A stretch of 64,000 nucleotides of DNA, taken from assembly GCF_008704715.1 (NCBI RefSeq), contig NZ_CP023689.1, forward strand, positions 7,192,001-7,256,000, given 5' to 3'. A program made the translations under genes and the position numbers. Below are positions 8,479-16,870 of this stretch, piece by piece; position 1 is the stretch's first letter, and each line of letters opens with the position of its first letter. This DNA is from Streptomyces chartreusis (GTDB lineage: Bacteria; Actinomycetota; Actinomycetes; Streptomycetales; Streptomycetaceae). Under the pieces are notes generated by a model. It searched no databases. It saw only the letters and a list, made by a program, of their open reading frames with translations, and was not told where the DNA came from.

Positions 8479-9492
8479 GTGGGGTCCCATCGTCGCCTTG
8501 CATCGCCCGGGTTCGACCGGGGCGCCAACGCAGCGCTCTGCGTCATGTCGGCCGCCGCCGCGGCCCTAGGGGTCACTCCGGCCACGGCCGCGCCACAGGA
8601 CGACACCCGCGCCAAGGTGGACCGCCTCTACGAGGAGGCCGAGAAGGCCACCGAGGCCTACAACAAGGCCGACGAGCGCGCCGACGCGCTCCGCGAGCAG
8701 GTGGGCCGGGCCCAGGACCGCATCGCCCGGCAGCAGGAGCACATCAACTCCAAGCGGGACGTGCTCGGTTCGCTGGCCGGCGCGCAGTACCGCTCCGGCG
8801 GCCTCGACCCGTCCCTCGCCCTGCTGCTCTCCGACGACCCCGAGGACTACCTCGACAAGGCCGCCGCGCTCGCCCGCATCACCGCCCACCAGGCCGGTGA
8901 GCTGAAAGAGCTCCAGGACGCCATGCGCGAACTCGCCCAGGAACGCGCCGAGGCCACCGGGAAGCTCGTCGAGCTGGAGAAGAGCCGCAAGGCCGTCGCC
9001 GGCCACAAGCGGACCGTCGAGCGCAAGCTCGCCGAGGCCCGCAGACTCCTCAACACCCTGACGGCGAGCGACCGCGCCGCCTACGACCGGGCCTCGCGAT
9101 CCGGCCGGCTGGACCTGCCCGACCTCGGCGGCGTCGGCCCCGCCTCGGGCCGCGCCGCGGCCGCCGTAGCCGCCGCCCAGTCCGCGCTGGGCCGGCCGTA
9201 CATCTGGGGCGCCAACGGACCCTCCGGCTTCGACTGCTCGGGCCTGATCCAGTGGTCCTACGCCCAGGCCGGCGTCTCCCTGCCGCGCACCTCGCAGGGC
9301 CAGCGGTACGCCGGCCGGCAGGTCCCGCTCTCCGAGGCCCGGCCCGGCGACGTCGTCACCTACCGCTCCGACGCCAGCCATGTCGGGATGTACATGGGCA
9401 ACGGCCAGGTGGTCCACGCGCCCTACCCCGGCGCGCCCGTGCGCTACGACCCGGTGGGCATGATCCCCGGGGCGACGGTCACCAGGGTCTGA
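8479..9492 (+). CDS. Secreted NlpC/P60 peptidoglycan hydrolase (second of a pair)
   Basis: A 337-residue paralogue of the preceding hydrolase with the same plan: an N-terminal SHRR, signal peptide ending near ATAAP, a rod-like coiled coil, and the NlpC/P60 domain with catalytic Cys in FDCSGLIQW and His in SHVGMYMGNG. GTG 8479 (VGSHRRLASP) is chosen because it matches the sister's N-terminus and has GGAAGGAG upstream. Longer in-frame extensions run through the promoter and hairpin and are rejected. It has its own promoter. Probably acts on peptidoglycan stem peptides during growth or sporulation. Confidence 0.9.
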   Translation: MGSHRRLASPGFDRGANAALCVMSAAAAALGVTPATAAPQDDTRAKVDRLYEEAEKATEAYNKADERADALREQVGRAQDRIARQQEHINSKRDVLGSLAGAQYRSGGLDPSLALLLSDDPEDYLDKAAALARITAHQAGELKELQDAMRELAQERAEATGKLVELEKSRKAVAGHKRTVERKLAEARRLLNTLTASDRAAYDRASRSGRLDLPDLGGVGPASGRAAAAVAAAQSALGRPYIWGANGPSGFDCSGLIQWSYAQAGVSLPRTSQGQRYAGRQVPLSEARPGDVVTYRSDASHVGMYMGNGQVVHAPYPGAPVRYDPVGMIPGATVTRV

Positions 9493-9524
9493 CCCCGGCG
9501 CCCCCGCCGCCGTACGATCGGGAA

Positions 9525-10715
9525 GTGGCTGGTCGAAGGCGGGCGTCGGGAACGCGAGTCGTCGTCGCCGTCTGCCTGCTGCTGATCGGGCTGGTGGGCT
9601 GCGGCGGGCGGCCCGCCACCGACAGTGCCCGCGCCGAGGTGCAGAGCCTCCTGGACCGGCGGGCCACCGCCGTCCTCGACCGTGACGAGACCGCCTACCT
9701 GCGCACCGGCGCACGGGGCTGGTTCGGCAATCTGCGCGCGATGCCCCTCGCCGACTGGTCCTACCGCCTGACCGGGCTGCGCCGCACCGGCGACACCGCC
9801 GTCGCCGACGCCGAGCTCCGCTATCGCGTCCGGGGCTACGACCGCGCTCCCGTCCGGGCCGGCCGCACCCTGCGCCTCGCCCTGAGCGGGGGCCACTGGT
9901 ACGTCCGGTCGGACAAGCCCGCCAAGGGCTCCGCCGAGCAGCTGTGGGACCAGGGCGAGGTCGCGGCCGTACGCGGTCAGGACAGCCTGGTCCTGGGCGT
10001 CGGGCAGTCCGAGACTCAGCTGCGGTCCTACGCGCGGCTGGCCGACCACGCGGTGCCGGCGGTCGCCCAGGCGTGGGGCACGGAGTGGGCCCGGCACGTC
10101 GTCGTCCTCGTCCCGGGGTCGCTGTCCGACATGGCGGGGCTGCTCGGGGCGCCGGAGTCCTCCTACCGCGGGATCGCCGCGGTCACCACCGGCGAGACCG
10201 GTGCCCCGGCCGGCGCCCCCGCCGACCGGATCATCCTGAACCCCGACGCGTACGGCGTCCTCGGCGACACCGGCAAGCAGGTCGTCCTCACCCACGAGAC
10301 CACGCACGTGGCCACCCGCACCCACACCACCCCCTCCACTCCGCTGTGGCTCTCCGAGGGCTACGCGGACTGGATCGGCTACCTCGGCAGCGGCCGTTCC
10401 CCGTCCCAGGCGGCCCCCGAGCTGCGGCGCGCGGTGGCCGAGGGCCGGGTGCCCGGGAGCCTCCCGCTGGACGCGGACTTCGGGTTCGCCGGTGACGCGA
10501 CCGAGCTGGCCCAGGCGTACGAGGGCGGCTGGATGGCCTGCCGGATGATCGCGGACCGCTGGGGCGAGGTCAGACTCGCCGAGTTCTACCGTGCCGTGGG
10601 CGGCCACGAGCGGCGGGCCGGCGCGGTCGAGGGCGCGATGAAGGACGTGCTCGGGACCTCGCTGGAGGACTTCACGGCCCAGTGGGGCGAGTATCTGCGG
10701 GCGCAGCTGGGCTGA
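9525..10715 (+). CDS. Lipoprotein with gluzincin-like peptidase (MA-type) domain
   Basis: A 396-residue predicted lipoprotein. The N-terminus has a short basic region, a hydrophobic stretch and a lipobox ending LVGC. The C-terminal half carries HETTH (an HExxH zinc motif) followed about 25 residues later by SEGYADW, whose Glu fits the third zinc ligand of gluzincins. This suggests an extracytoplasmic metallopeptidase; the substrate is unknown. GTG 9525 has no ribosome-binding site, but a TACGAT -10 box lies six bases upstream, so the mRNA is probably leaderless. It converges closely on the GT87 gene. Confidence 0.8.
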   Translation: MAGRRRASGTRVVVAVCLLLIGLVGCGGRPATDSARAEVQSLLDRRATAVLDRDETAYLRTGARGWFGNLRAMPLADWSYRLTGLRRTGDTAVADAELRYRVRGYDRAPVRAGRTLRLALSGGHWYVRSDKPAKGSAEQLWDQGEVAAVRGQDSLVLGVGQSETQLRSYARLADHAVPAVAQAWGTEWARHVVVLVPGSLSDMAGLLGAPESSYRGIAAVTTGETGAPAGAPADRIILNPDAYGVLGDTGKQVVLTHETTHVATRTHTTPSTPLWLSEGYADWIGYLGSGRSPSQAAPELRRAVAEGRVPGSLPLDADFGFAGDATELAQAYEGGWMACRMIADRWGEVRLAEFYRAVGGHERRAGAVEGAMKDVLGTSLEDFTAQWGEYLRAQLG

Positions 10716-10731
10716 GGCGGCGGGCCGGGGC

Positions 10732-11967
10732 TCAGGAGGGCAGAGACGTTTCCCTGGGGCGGGTGGGCTGCGCCGGTACGGCGACGGAGGCGGGGCGGAT
10801 CACCGTCGAGCGCCAGAGCACGCGGGCCGCGAGGACGGTGGCGAGCACCAGCAGGCCGTTGCGCAGGAACAGGAGCGTGACGCCGAGGCCGTCGCTGGCG
10901 ACCACGTGCGAGAACCAGACCGGGAACTCCAGGACCGTGGCCAGGCACGCCGCGAGGACCAGCGCGACCGGGAGCCGCATCCGGCTCTCCCGGAAGCACA
11001 GGCACACGGCCGCAAGGCCGACCAGCCACACCATGTACTGCGGGCTGATCACCCGGCTCGTCGTCGTGAACATCAGCACCGCCACGAAGGCCGCCTCGGC
11101 GACCGTGTGCGCCTCGAACCGCCGCGCCCGCAGCCGCCACAGCAGCAGCCAGGCGAAGGCAAGCCCGCTCAGCACCAGGGCCGCCGTGCTGACGACGTCG
11201 ACGTACGGGCCGAGGAACTCCACCGAGCCGTAGTTCAGCAGCACCTCGCCGCTCCAGCCGTACTGCCGGGCCACATGGAAGACCAGCGCGCCCAGCGACT
11301 CCACCTCGGTGCCGCGGTCGCGCTGGAAGGTCAGGAAGGCGAACGCGCCCGGCATGGCGAGCGCGAACACCGCCGCCAGGGCGCCGGCGGTCACCGCGGC
11401 CCAGGCCCAGGCGGCGCGGCTGCGGGCCGCGAGGAGCAGCAGCACCGGCCACACCTTCAGCATCGCCCCGAAGGCCGTCAGGGCCCCCATCAGCCGCGGA
11501 TGACGGGCGCCCGCGAGCAGTGCGGCCACGGCGACGGCGGTGACCATGACGTCGTAGCGCGCGTACACGGTCGGTCCGAGCAGCGGTACGCCCGCCACCC
11601 ACACCGCGGCGCCGCGCAGGGTGCGGCCCCGGCGCAGGCCCCCGTTCAGCAGGAGCAGCAGGACGGCCAGGTCGGCGGTGAACGCCAGGACGAAGAACGC
11701 GGACGGGTAGTCCAGCCAGAAGACCAGCGCGGGGGAGAGTATGGCGAGGGCGCCGGCGGGCGGGTACTGCCAGGTGACGTCGTCCAGCGGGAAGGTGCCG
11801 GTGCGCAGCACGTCGTACCAGCCCTGGTAGATCACCGAGACGTCGCTGGTGACGTCGGGGCCGGGGAAGACGTACACCTTGAACACGAAGAGGAGCAGGA
11901 CGACCCTGGTCAGGCCCCAGACGCCCAGAAGCCACGCCGAGGACCGCCGCGTGCCCGTCGTCTCCAC
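10732..11967 (-). CDS. GT87-like polyprenol-phosphate-dependent glycosyltransferase
   Basis: A 411-residue integral membrane protein with about ten helices, matching the GT87 (DUF2029) family of alpha-mannosyltransferase-like enzymes that use polyprenol-phospho-sugars on the outer membrane face. Visible features are an early extracytoplasmic loop (DVTSDVSVIYQGWYD, then TWQYPP) holding the acidic residues of the active site, and the FGAMLKVWP and SPQYMVW segments. GTG 11967 (VETTGTRRSS) is chosen with AGGGGA upstream. It is divergent from pimB 120 bp away, so the pair may serve envelope mannolipid or glycan synthesis (inference). Confidence 0.8.
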   Translation of the reverse strand: METTGTRRSSAWLLGVWGLTRVVLLLFVFKVYVFPGPDVTSDVSVIYQGWYDVLRTGTFPLDDVTWQYPPAGALAILSPALVFWLDYPSAFFVLAFTADLAVLLLLLNGGLRRGRTLRGAAVWVAGVPLLGPTVYARYDVMVTAVAVAALLAGARHPRLMGALTAFGAMLKVWPVLLLLAARSRAAWAWAAVTAGALAAVFALAMPGAFAFLTFQRDRGTEVESLGALVFHVARQYGWSGEVLLNYGSVEFLGPYVDVVSTAALVLSGLAFAWLLLWRLRARRFEAHTVAEAAFVAVLMFTTTSRVISPQYMVWLVGLAAVCLCFRESRMRLPVALVLAACLATVLEFPVWFSHVVASDGLGVTLLFLRNGLLVLATVLAARVLWRSTVIRPASVAVPAQPTRPRETSLPS

Positions 11968-12087
11968 GAAATCCCCTGCCGTTCGGTGCCCGCCTTGAAT
12001 GGAACATGATGTCCCCTCCGGCTGTGTGCGGGCCACAGACGTGGCCGGGCCCGGCTGTGAACGGGCCCTTCGGTAAGGTCGGCGGCG

Positions 12088-13230
12088 ATGCACAAGACCC
12101 TGATCGTGACGAACGATTTCCCGCCCCGCCCCGGCGGTATCCAGGCGTTCCTGCACAACATGGCGCTGCGGCTCGACCCGGAGCGACTCGTCGTCTACGC
12201 CTCGACCTGGAAGCGGGGCCACGAGGGCGCCGAGGCCACGGCCGCCTTCGACGCAGAGCAGCCCTTCACGGTCGTACGGGACCGTACGACGATGCTGCTG
12301 CCGACGCCCGGGGCGACCCGGCGGGCGGTCGGGCTGCTGCGCGAGCACGGCTGCACGTCGGTGTGGTTCGGGGCCGCGGCACCGCTCGGCCTGATGGCGC
12401 CGGCGCTGCGGAAGGCGGGGGCCGAGCGGCTGGTGGCCACGACCCACGGCCATGAGGCGGGGTGGGCCCAGCTGCCCGCGGCCCGGCAGCTGCTGGGGCG
12501 GATCGGGGAGGCGACGGACACGATCACCTACCTCGGCGAGTACACGCGCTCGCGGATCGCGACGGCGCTGACGCCCGAGGCGGCCTCGCGGATGGCGCAG
12601 CTGCCGCCGGGGGTCGACGAGAAGACCTTCCATCCCGGGTCGGGCGGCGACGAGGTGCGCGCGCGGCTCGGGCTGACGGACCGGCCCGTCGTGGTGTGCG
12701 TGTCCCGGCTGGTGCGGCGCAAGGGGCAGGACACCCTGATCCGGGCCCTGCCGCGGATCCTGGCCGCCGAGCCGGAGACCGTGCTGCTGATCGTCGGCGG
12801 CGGGCCGTACGAGAAGGACCTGCGCAGGCTGGCCCACGACACGGGCGTGGCCGGCTCGGTCCACTTCACCGGCCCGGTGCCCTGGGCCGAGCTGCCCGCG
12901 CACTACGGCGCCGGTGACGTCTTCGCGATGCCGTGCCGGACCCGGCGGGGCGGCCTGGACGTCGAGGGGCTCGGGATCGTCTACCTGGAGGCCTCCGCGA
13001 CGGGGCTGCCGGTCGTGGCCGGGGACTCGGGCGGGGCGCCGGACGCCGTGCTCGACGGGGAGACGGGCTGGGTCGTGCGGGGCGGTTCCGCCGAGGACAC
13101 CGCCGAGCGCGTCCTCGCCCTGCTCGGCGACGCCGAGCTGCGCCGCAGGATGGGGGAGCGGGGCCGGGAGTGGGTCGAGGAGAAGTGGCGCTGGGACCTG
13201 CTGGCGGAGAAGCTCAAAGCTCTGCTGTGA
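12088..13230 (+). CDS. pimB: Phosphatidylinositol monomannoside mannosyltransferase PimB
   Basis: A 380-residue GT4 glycosyltransferase that adds the second mannose, from GDP-mannose, to PIM1 on the cytoplasmic face of the membrane. It resembles mycobacterial PimB' (Rv2188c) throughout: VTNDFPPRPGGIQ, VWFGAAAPL, STHGHE-like TTHGHEAGW, CVSRLVRRKGQDTLI, VGGGPY, FAMPCRTR and DVEGLGIVYLEASA are all conserved from memory. The length is normal. No ribosome-binding site precedes ATG 12088, but TAAGGT lies eight bases before it, suggesting leaderless expression. A strong hairpin ends the gene. Confidence 0.93.
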   Translation: MHKTLIVTNDFPPRPGGIQAFLHNMALRLDPERLVVYASTWKRGHEGAEATAAFDAEQPFTVVRDRTTMLLPTPGATRRAVGLLREHGCTSVWFGAAAPLGLMAPALRKAGAERLVATTHGHEAGWAQLPAARQLLGRIGEATDTITYLGEYTRSRIATALTPEAASRMAQLPPGVDEKTFHPGSGGDEVRARLGLTDRPVVVCVSRLVRRKGQDTLIRALPRILAAEPETVLLIVGGGPYEKDLRRLAHDTGVAGSVHFTGPVPWAELPAHYGAGDVFAMPCRTRRGGLDVEGLGIVYLEASATGLPVVAGDSGGAPDAVLDGETGWVVRGGSAEDTAERVLALLGDAELRRRMGERGREWVEEKWRWDLLAEKLKALL

Positions 13231-13270
13231 CAGGGGTCTTCGGCAGCCGGCCGGACGCCGCACGCACGAA

Positions 13271-13299
13271 GGCGCGGGCCCTCGCCGAGGACCCGCGCC
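13271..13299. terminator. Bidirectional terminator between pimB and the acyl-CoA ligase
   Basis: GGCGCGGG (13271-13278) pairs with CCCGCGCC (13292-13299), with a further CCTC/GAGG inner stem and a three-base loop. It lies in the 91-bp gap between convergent genes and can serve both strands. Confidence 0.8.
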
Positions 13300-13321
13300 G
13301 TGAACTCGTGTGCCGGGGGGA

Positions 13322-15118
13322 CTACTTCTGGTAGATCGCCTCGATCTCGTCCGAGTAGTCCTTCGCGACGACGTTGCGCTTCAGCTTCAGCGACGGCGTC
13401 AGATGGCCCGAGTCCTCCGTGAACTGGGCGGGCAGGATACGGAACTTGCGCACCGACTCCGCCTTCGACACCGCGGCGTTGCCGTCGTCGATCGCCGACT
13501 GGATCGCGGCCAGCAGGTCGGTGTCCTCGCGCAGGGACGCGGCGGTGGAGCCGGCGGGCTTGCCGTGATCGGCGCACCAGCGCTCCAGGAACTCCTCGTC
13601 GATGGTGACGAGCGCGCCCACGAACGGCCGGCCGTCGCCGACCACCATGCACTCCGCGACCAGGGCGTGCGCCCGGATGCGGTCCTCGATCACGGCCGGG
13701 GCGACGTTCTTGCCGCCCGCGGTGACGATGATCTCCTTCTTGCGGCCGGTGATGCGGAGGTAGCCGTCCTCGTCGAGGGTGCCGATGTCACCGGTGTGGA
13801 ACCAGCCGTCGGCCAGCGCCTCCTCGGTCGCGCCCGGGTTGTTCCAGTACTCCTTGAACAGGTGCTCGCCGTGCAGCAGCACCTCCCCGTCGTCCGCGAT
13901 GCGCACCACGGAACCCGGCAGCGGCTGACCGACCGTGCCGATCTTCTGCCGGTCCCAGGGGTTGAACGCGGTCGCGGCGCAGGACTCGGTCAGGCCGTAG
14001 CCCTCCAGGACGGTGAAGCCGATACCGCGGAAGAAGTGCCCGAGCCGCTCGCCCAGCGGGGCGCCGCCGGAGATGGCGTACTCGCCCTTGCCGCCGAGGA
14101 CCGCGCGCAGCTTGCTGTAGACCAGCTTGTCGAAGACCTTGTGCTTGATCTTCAGACCGACGGGCGGGCCGGACGGGGTGTCCAGCGCCTGGCTGTAGGC
14201 GATCGCCGTGTCGGCGGCCTTGTCGAAGATCTTGCCCTTGCCGTCGGCCTGGGCCTTGGCGCGCGCCGAGTTGTAGACCTTCTCGAAGACGCGCGGCACG
14301 CCCAGGATCAGCGTCGGGCGGAACGAGGCCAGCTCGTCGGTGAGGTTCTTGATGTCCGGGACGGTGCCCAGCTTGATCGGCGCCATCATCGGCGCCACCT
14401 GCACCAGGCGCCCGAAGACGTGCGCCAGCGGCAGGAAGAGCAGGACCGAGCACTCGCCGGTGCGGAACAGCGGGCGCAGCCGCTCGACGATGTTGCCGCA
14501 CTCCGCGAAGAAGCTGCGGTGGGTCAGCACACAGCCCTTGGGGCGGCCGGTGGTGCCGGAGGTGTACACGATCGTCGCCGGGTCGTCGGCCTTCGCCAGC
14601 GAGCTGCGCTCCTCGACCGTCGCGTCGCTGATGTCCTGGCCGAGCCGGCCCAGCTCCTCGACGCCGCCGCCCTCGATCTGCCACACGTTCTTCAGCGCGG
14701 GCAGCCGGTCGCGCACCGACTCGACGGCGGCGGTGTGGCCGTCCAGCTCCGTGATCATGGCGGTCGCGCCCGAGTCGCCGAGGATCCACTGCACCTGCTC
14801 CGGCGAGCTGGTCTCGTACACCGGCACGGTGACCGCGCCGGCCGACCAGATCGCGAAGTCGAGCAGCGTCCACTCGTAGCGGGTGCGGGACATCAGGCCC
14901 ACCCGGTCGCCCGGCTGGACACCGGCGGCGATGAGCCCCTTCGCGGCCGCGCGCACCTCGGCGAGGAACGTGGTGGCCGAGACGTCCTGCCAGGCACCGC
15001 CCACCTTGCGGGCGATGACGGCCACGTCCGGGTGCTGCGCGGCGTTTCTGCGGACGATGTCGGTCAGATTCCCGTCCGCAGGGACCTCGTACAAAGCCGG
15101 AAGGCTGAACTCGCGCAA
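13322..15118 (-). CDS. Long-chain fatty acid--CoA ligase
   Basis: A 598-residue ANL-superfamily enzyme that activates fatty acids to acyl-AMP and then acyl-CoA. The motifs are in order: YTSGTTGRPKG (P-loop, about residue 190), the LPLAHVFGR region, EGYGLTES, GWFHTGD, the hinge GRKKEIIVTAGGKNVAP, and a C-terminal catalytic Lys in LTPSLKLKR. The start is TTG 15118 with GAGGAG eight bases upstream. The sequence is of the FadD15-like long-chain type found in actinobacteria. It is monocistronic, facing pimB across a terminator. Confidence 0.92.
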   Translation of the reverse strand: MREFSLPALYEVPADGNLTDIVRRNAAQHPDVAVIARKVGGAWQDVSATTFLAEVRAAAKGLIAAGVQPGDRVGLMSRTRYEWTLLDFAIWSAGAVTVPVYETSSPEQVQWILGDSGATAMITELDGHTAAVESVRDRLPALKNVWQIEGGGVEELGRLGQDISDATVEERSSLAKADDPATIVYTSGTTGRPKGCVLTHRSFFAECGNIVERLRPLFRTGECSVLLFLPLAHVFGRLVQVAPMMAPIKLGTVPDIKNLTDELASFRPTLILGVPRVFEKVYNSARAKAQADGKGKIFDKAADTAIAYSQALDTPSGPPVGLKIKHKVFDKLVYSKLRAVLGGKGEYAISGGAPLGERLGHFFRGIGFTVLEGYGLTESCAATAFNPWDRQKIGTVGQPLPGSVVRIADDGEVLLHGEHLFKEYWNNPGATEEALADGWFHTGDIGTLDEDGYLRITGRKKEIIVTAGGKNVAPAVIEDRIRAHALVAECMVVGDGRPFVGALVTIDEEFLERWCADHGKPAGSTAASLREDTDLLAAIQSAIDDGNAAVSKAESVRKFRILPAQFTEDSGHLTPSLKLKRNVVAKDYSDEIEAIYQK

Positions 15119-15414
15119 GACTGCTGCTCCTCATAGGGCGCCGGCGCCACGACGTTGTGTGATGCGACGGTGCGGTCCACGGCTCGGGCAAGTGCTCACG
15201 GATTCACAAGTTGAAATCCAGAGCACGACTGGACCGACCGGACGTTACCCGCCGGTATGGCTTCTTCGACAGGGGGTCCCGGCGAGATGTTCGCTGCGTC
15301 ACACGGATTGGTGTTTCTGCGCGCACAGTAGTCGAGCGCTCTGACGACTGGCCAGTAACCGCCGGTTCGGCTGCCACTGTTCACGTATGCCGCACACGCC
15401 TACCCTTGATCGCC
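15119..15414. other. Divergent intergenic region
   Basis: This 296-bp stretch holds no gene I can support. It carries the start signals of the acyl-CoA ligase (minus) and the metallophosphoesterase (plus). For the latter, TACCCT (15401-15406) sits eight bases before ATG 15415. Two similar blocks, TTACCCGCCGGT near 15244 and GTAACCGCCGGT near 15356, are spaced about 110 bp apart and may be binding sites; no assignment is possible. Confidence 0.5.
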
Positions 15415-16212
15415 ATGGCACCGACACCGACCCGAAACAGCAGGACCCGCGTTCATGTGGTCAGCGATGTGCACGGCAACGCCCGCGACCTGGCCCGGGC
15501 CGGCACGGGCGCGGACGCCCTGATCTGCCTGGGTGACCTGGTGCTGTTCCTGGACTACGCCGACCACTCGCGCGGCATCTTCCCCGACCTGTTCGGGGTG
15601 GAGAACGCCGACCGCATCGTGGAGCTGCGCACCGCCCGGCGCTTCGAGGAGGCACGGGAGTTCGGGGCGCGGCTGTGGGCCGGGATCGGCGCCGACCGGG
15701 GCGCGGCGATCGAGAAGGCGGTGCGCAAGCAGTACGCCGAGCTGTTCGCGGCGTTCCCCACCCCGACGTACGTCACCTACGGCAATGTCGACATGCCGCC
15801 CCTGTGGCCGGAGTACGCCGGGCCCGGTACGACGGTGCTGGACGGGCAGCGCGTCGAGATCGGCGGGTGGACCTTCGGCTTCGTGGGCGGCGGACTGCGC
15901 ACCCCGATGCGCACGCCGTACGAGATCAGCGACGAGGAGTACGCGGCGAAGATCGAGGCCGTCGGCGAGGTGGACGTGCTGTGCACGCACATTCCGCCGG
16001 AGGTCCCGGAGCTCGTCTACGACACGGTGGCCCGCCGGTTCGAGCGCGGGAGCAAGGCGCTGCTGGCGGCGATCCGCCGCACCCGGCCCCGCTACTCCCT
16101 CTTCGGACACGTCCATCAGCCACTGGTGCCGCGGATGCGGATCGGGGCCACGGAGTGCGTGAACGTGGGGCACTTCGCGGCGTCCGGCACCCCATGGGCA
16201 CTGGAATGGTGA
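15415..16212 (+). CDS. Calcineurin-like metallophosphoesterase
   Basis: A 265-residue metallophosphoesterase. The metal-binding motifs are in family order: SDVHGN near residue 15, LGDLVLF, YGNVDMP (the GNHD position, with V-D in place of H-D), THIPPE and GHVHQP. It could act on phosphomonoesters or cyclic nucleotides; the substrate is not predictable. ATG 15415 has no Shine-Dalgarno sequence, but TACCCT lies eight bases before it, indicating leaderless translation. Longer upstream in-frame reading is rejected because it crosses this promoter. The nearest downstream gene encodes an SRPBCC protein. Confidence 0.87.
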   Translation: MAPTPTRNSRTRVHVVSDVHGNARDLARAGTGADALICLGDLVLFLDYADHSRGIFPDLFGVENADRIVELRTARRFEEAREFGARLWAGIGADRGAAIEKAVRKQYAELFAAFPTPTYVTYGNVDMPPLWPEYAGPGTTVLDGQRVEIGGWTFGFVGGGLRTPMRTPYEISDEEYAAKIEAVGEVDVLCTHIPPEVPELVYDTVARRFERGSKALLAAIRRTRPRYSLFGHVHQPLVPRMRIGATECVNVGHFAASGTPWALEW

Positions 16213-16356
16213 GTGAATTCGGGTGCGGTGGACGCTTTCGCGACAATCGCGCAGGTGGGGGTGAAGTCGGCCGGTCGGGCGCGCGGTAGCCTTCACGCTG
16301 CGCACGCGTGCGCACCACGACTTCCTACCCGGCCCGCATCTGGAGGAGCCACGGCG

Positions 16357-16797
16357 ATGGCGGAACACACCAGCTCGAGCATCACGATCGAGGCGGCACC
16401 GGCCGACGTGATGGGGGTGATCGCCGACTTCGCCCGCTACCCGGACTGGACCGGCGAGGTGAAGGAGGCGGAGGTCCTCAAGACCGACGCCGAGGGCCGG
16501 GCCGAGCAGGTCCGCCTCGTCATGGACGCCGGGGCGATCAAGGACGACCAGGTCCTCGGGTACACCTGGACCGGCGAGAACGAAGTGTCCTGGACGCTGG
16601 TGAAGTCCCAGATGCTGCGCTCCCTCGACGGCTCGTACATCCTCAAGCCGGCCGGCGCGGGCTCCACCGAGGTCACCTACCAGCTGACGGTCGACGTCAA
16701 GATCCCGATGCTGGGGATGATCAAGCGCAAGGCCGAGAAGGTCATCATCGACCGCGCGCTCGCGGGGCTGAAGAAGCGGGTCGAGTCGGGCAAGTAG
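16357..16797 (+). CDS. SRPBCC-fold (polyketide cyclase/dehydrase-like) protein
   Basis: A 146-residue START-like (SRPBCC) protein. The beta strand and helix pattern begins SSSITIEAAPADVMGVIADFARYPDW, typical of the cyclase/dehydrase family, and closes with a long basic C-terminal helix. These proteins bind hydrophobic ligands in a deep pocket. A catalytic role is not evident here. GGAGGAG stands eight bases before ATG 16357, which fixes the start; the upstream in-frame region is unconserved-looking. It is followed 73 bp later by an ArsA-like ATPase gene. Confidence 0.85.
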   Translation: MAEHTSSSITIEAAPADVMGVIADFARYPDWTGEVKEAEVLKTDAEGRAEQVRLVMDAGAIKDDQVLGYTWTGENEVSWTLVKSQMLRSLDGSYILKPAGAGSTEVTYQLTVDVKIPMLGMIKRKAEKVIIDRALAGLKKRVESGK

Positions 16798-16870
16798 GGG
16801 TTCGCCGCCGGGACACCGGCAGAGGCACGGCCCCGCGCCGCATGAGGCGTCTCGGTTACCGTTCACCCCC

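Noticed and set aside
10732..13263. One 843-residue minus-strand reading through the GT87 gene and pimB
   Set aside because: Only the 411-residue part has membrane-enzyme features; the rest is antisense to pimB, a clear PimB homologue.
13310..15136. A 608-residue plus-strand reading antisense to the acyl-CoA ligase
   Set aside because: Arg/Gly/Ala-rich shadow with no motif; the minus strand carries a complete ANL enzyme.
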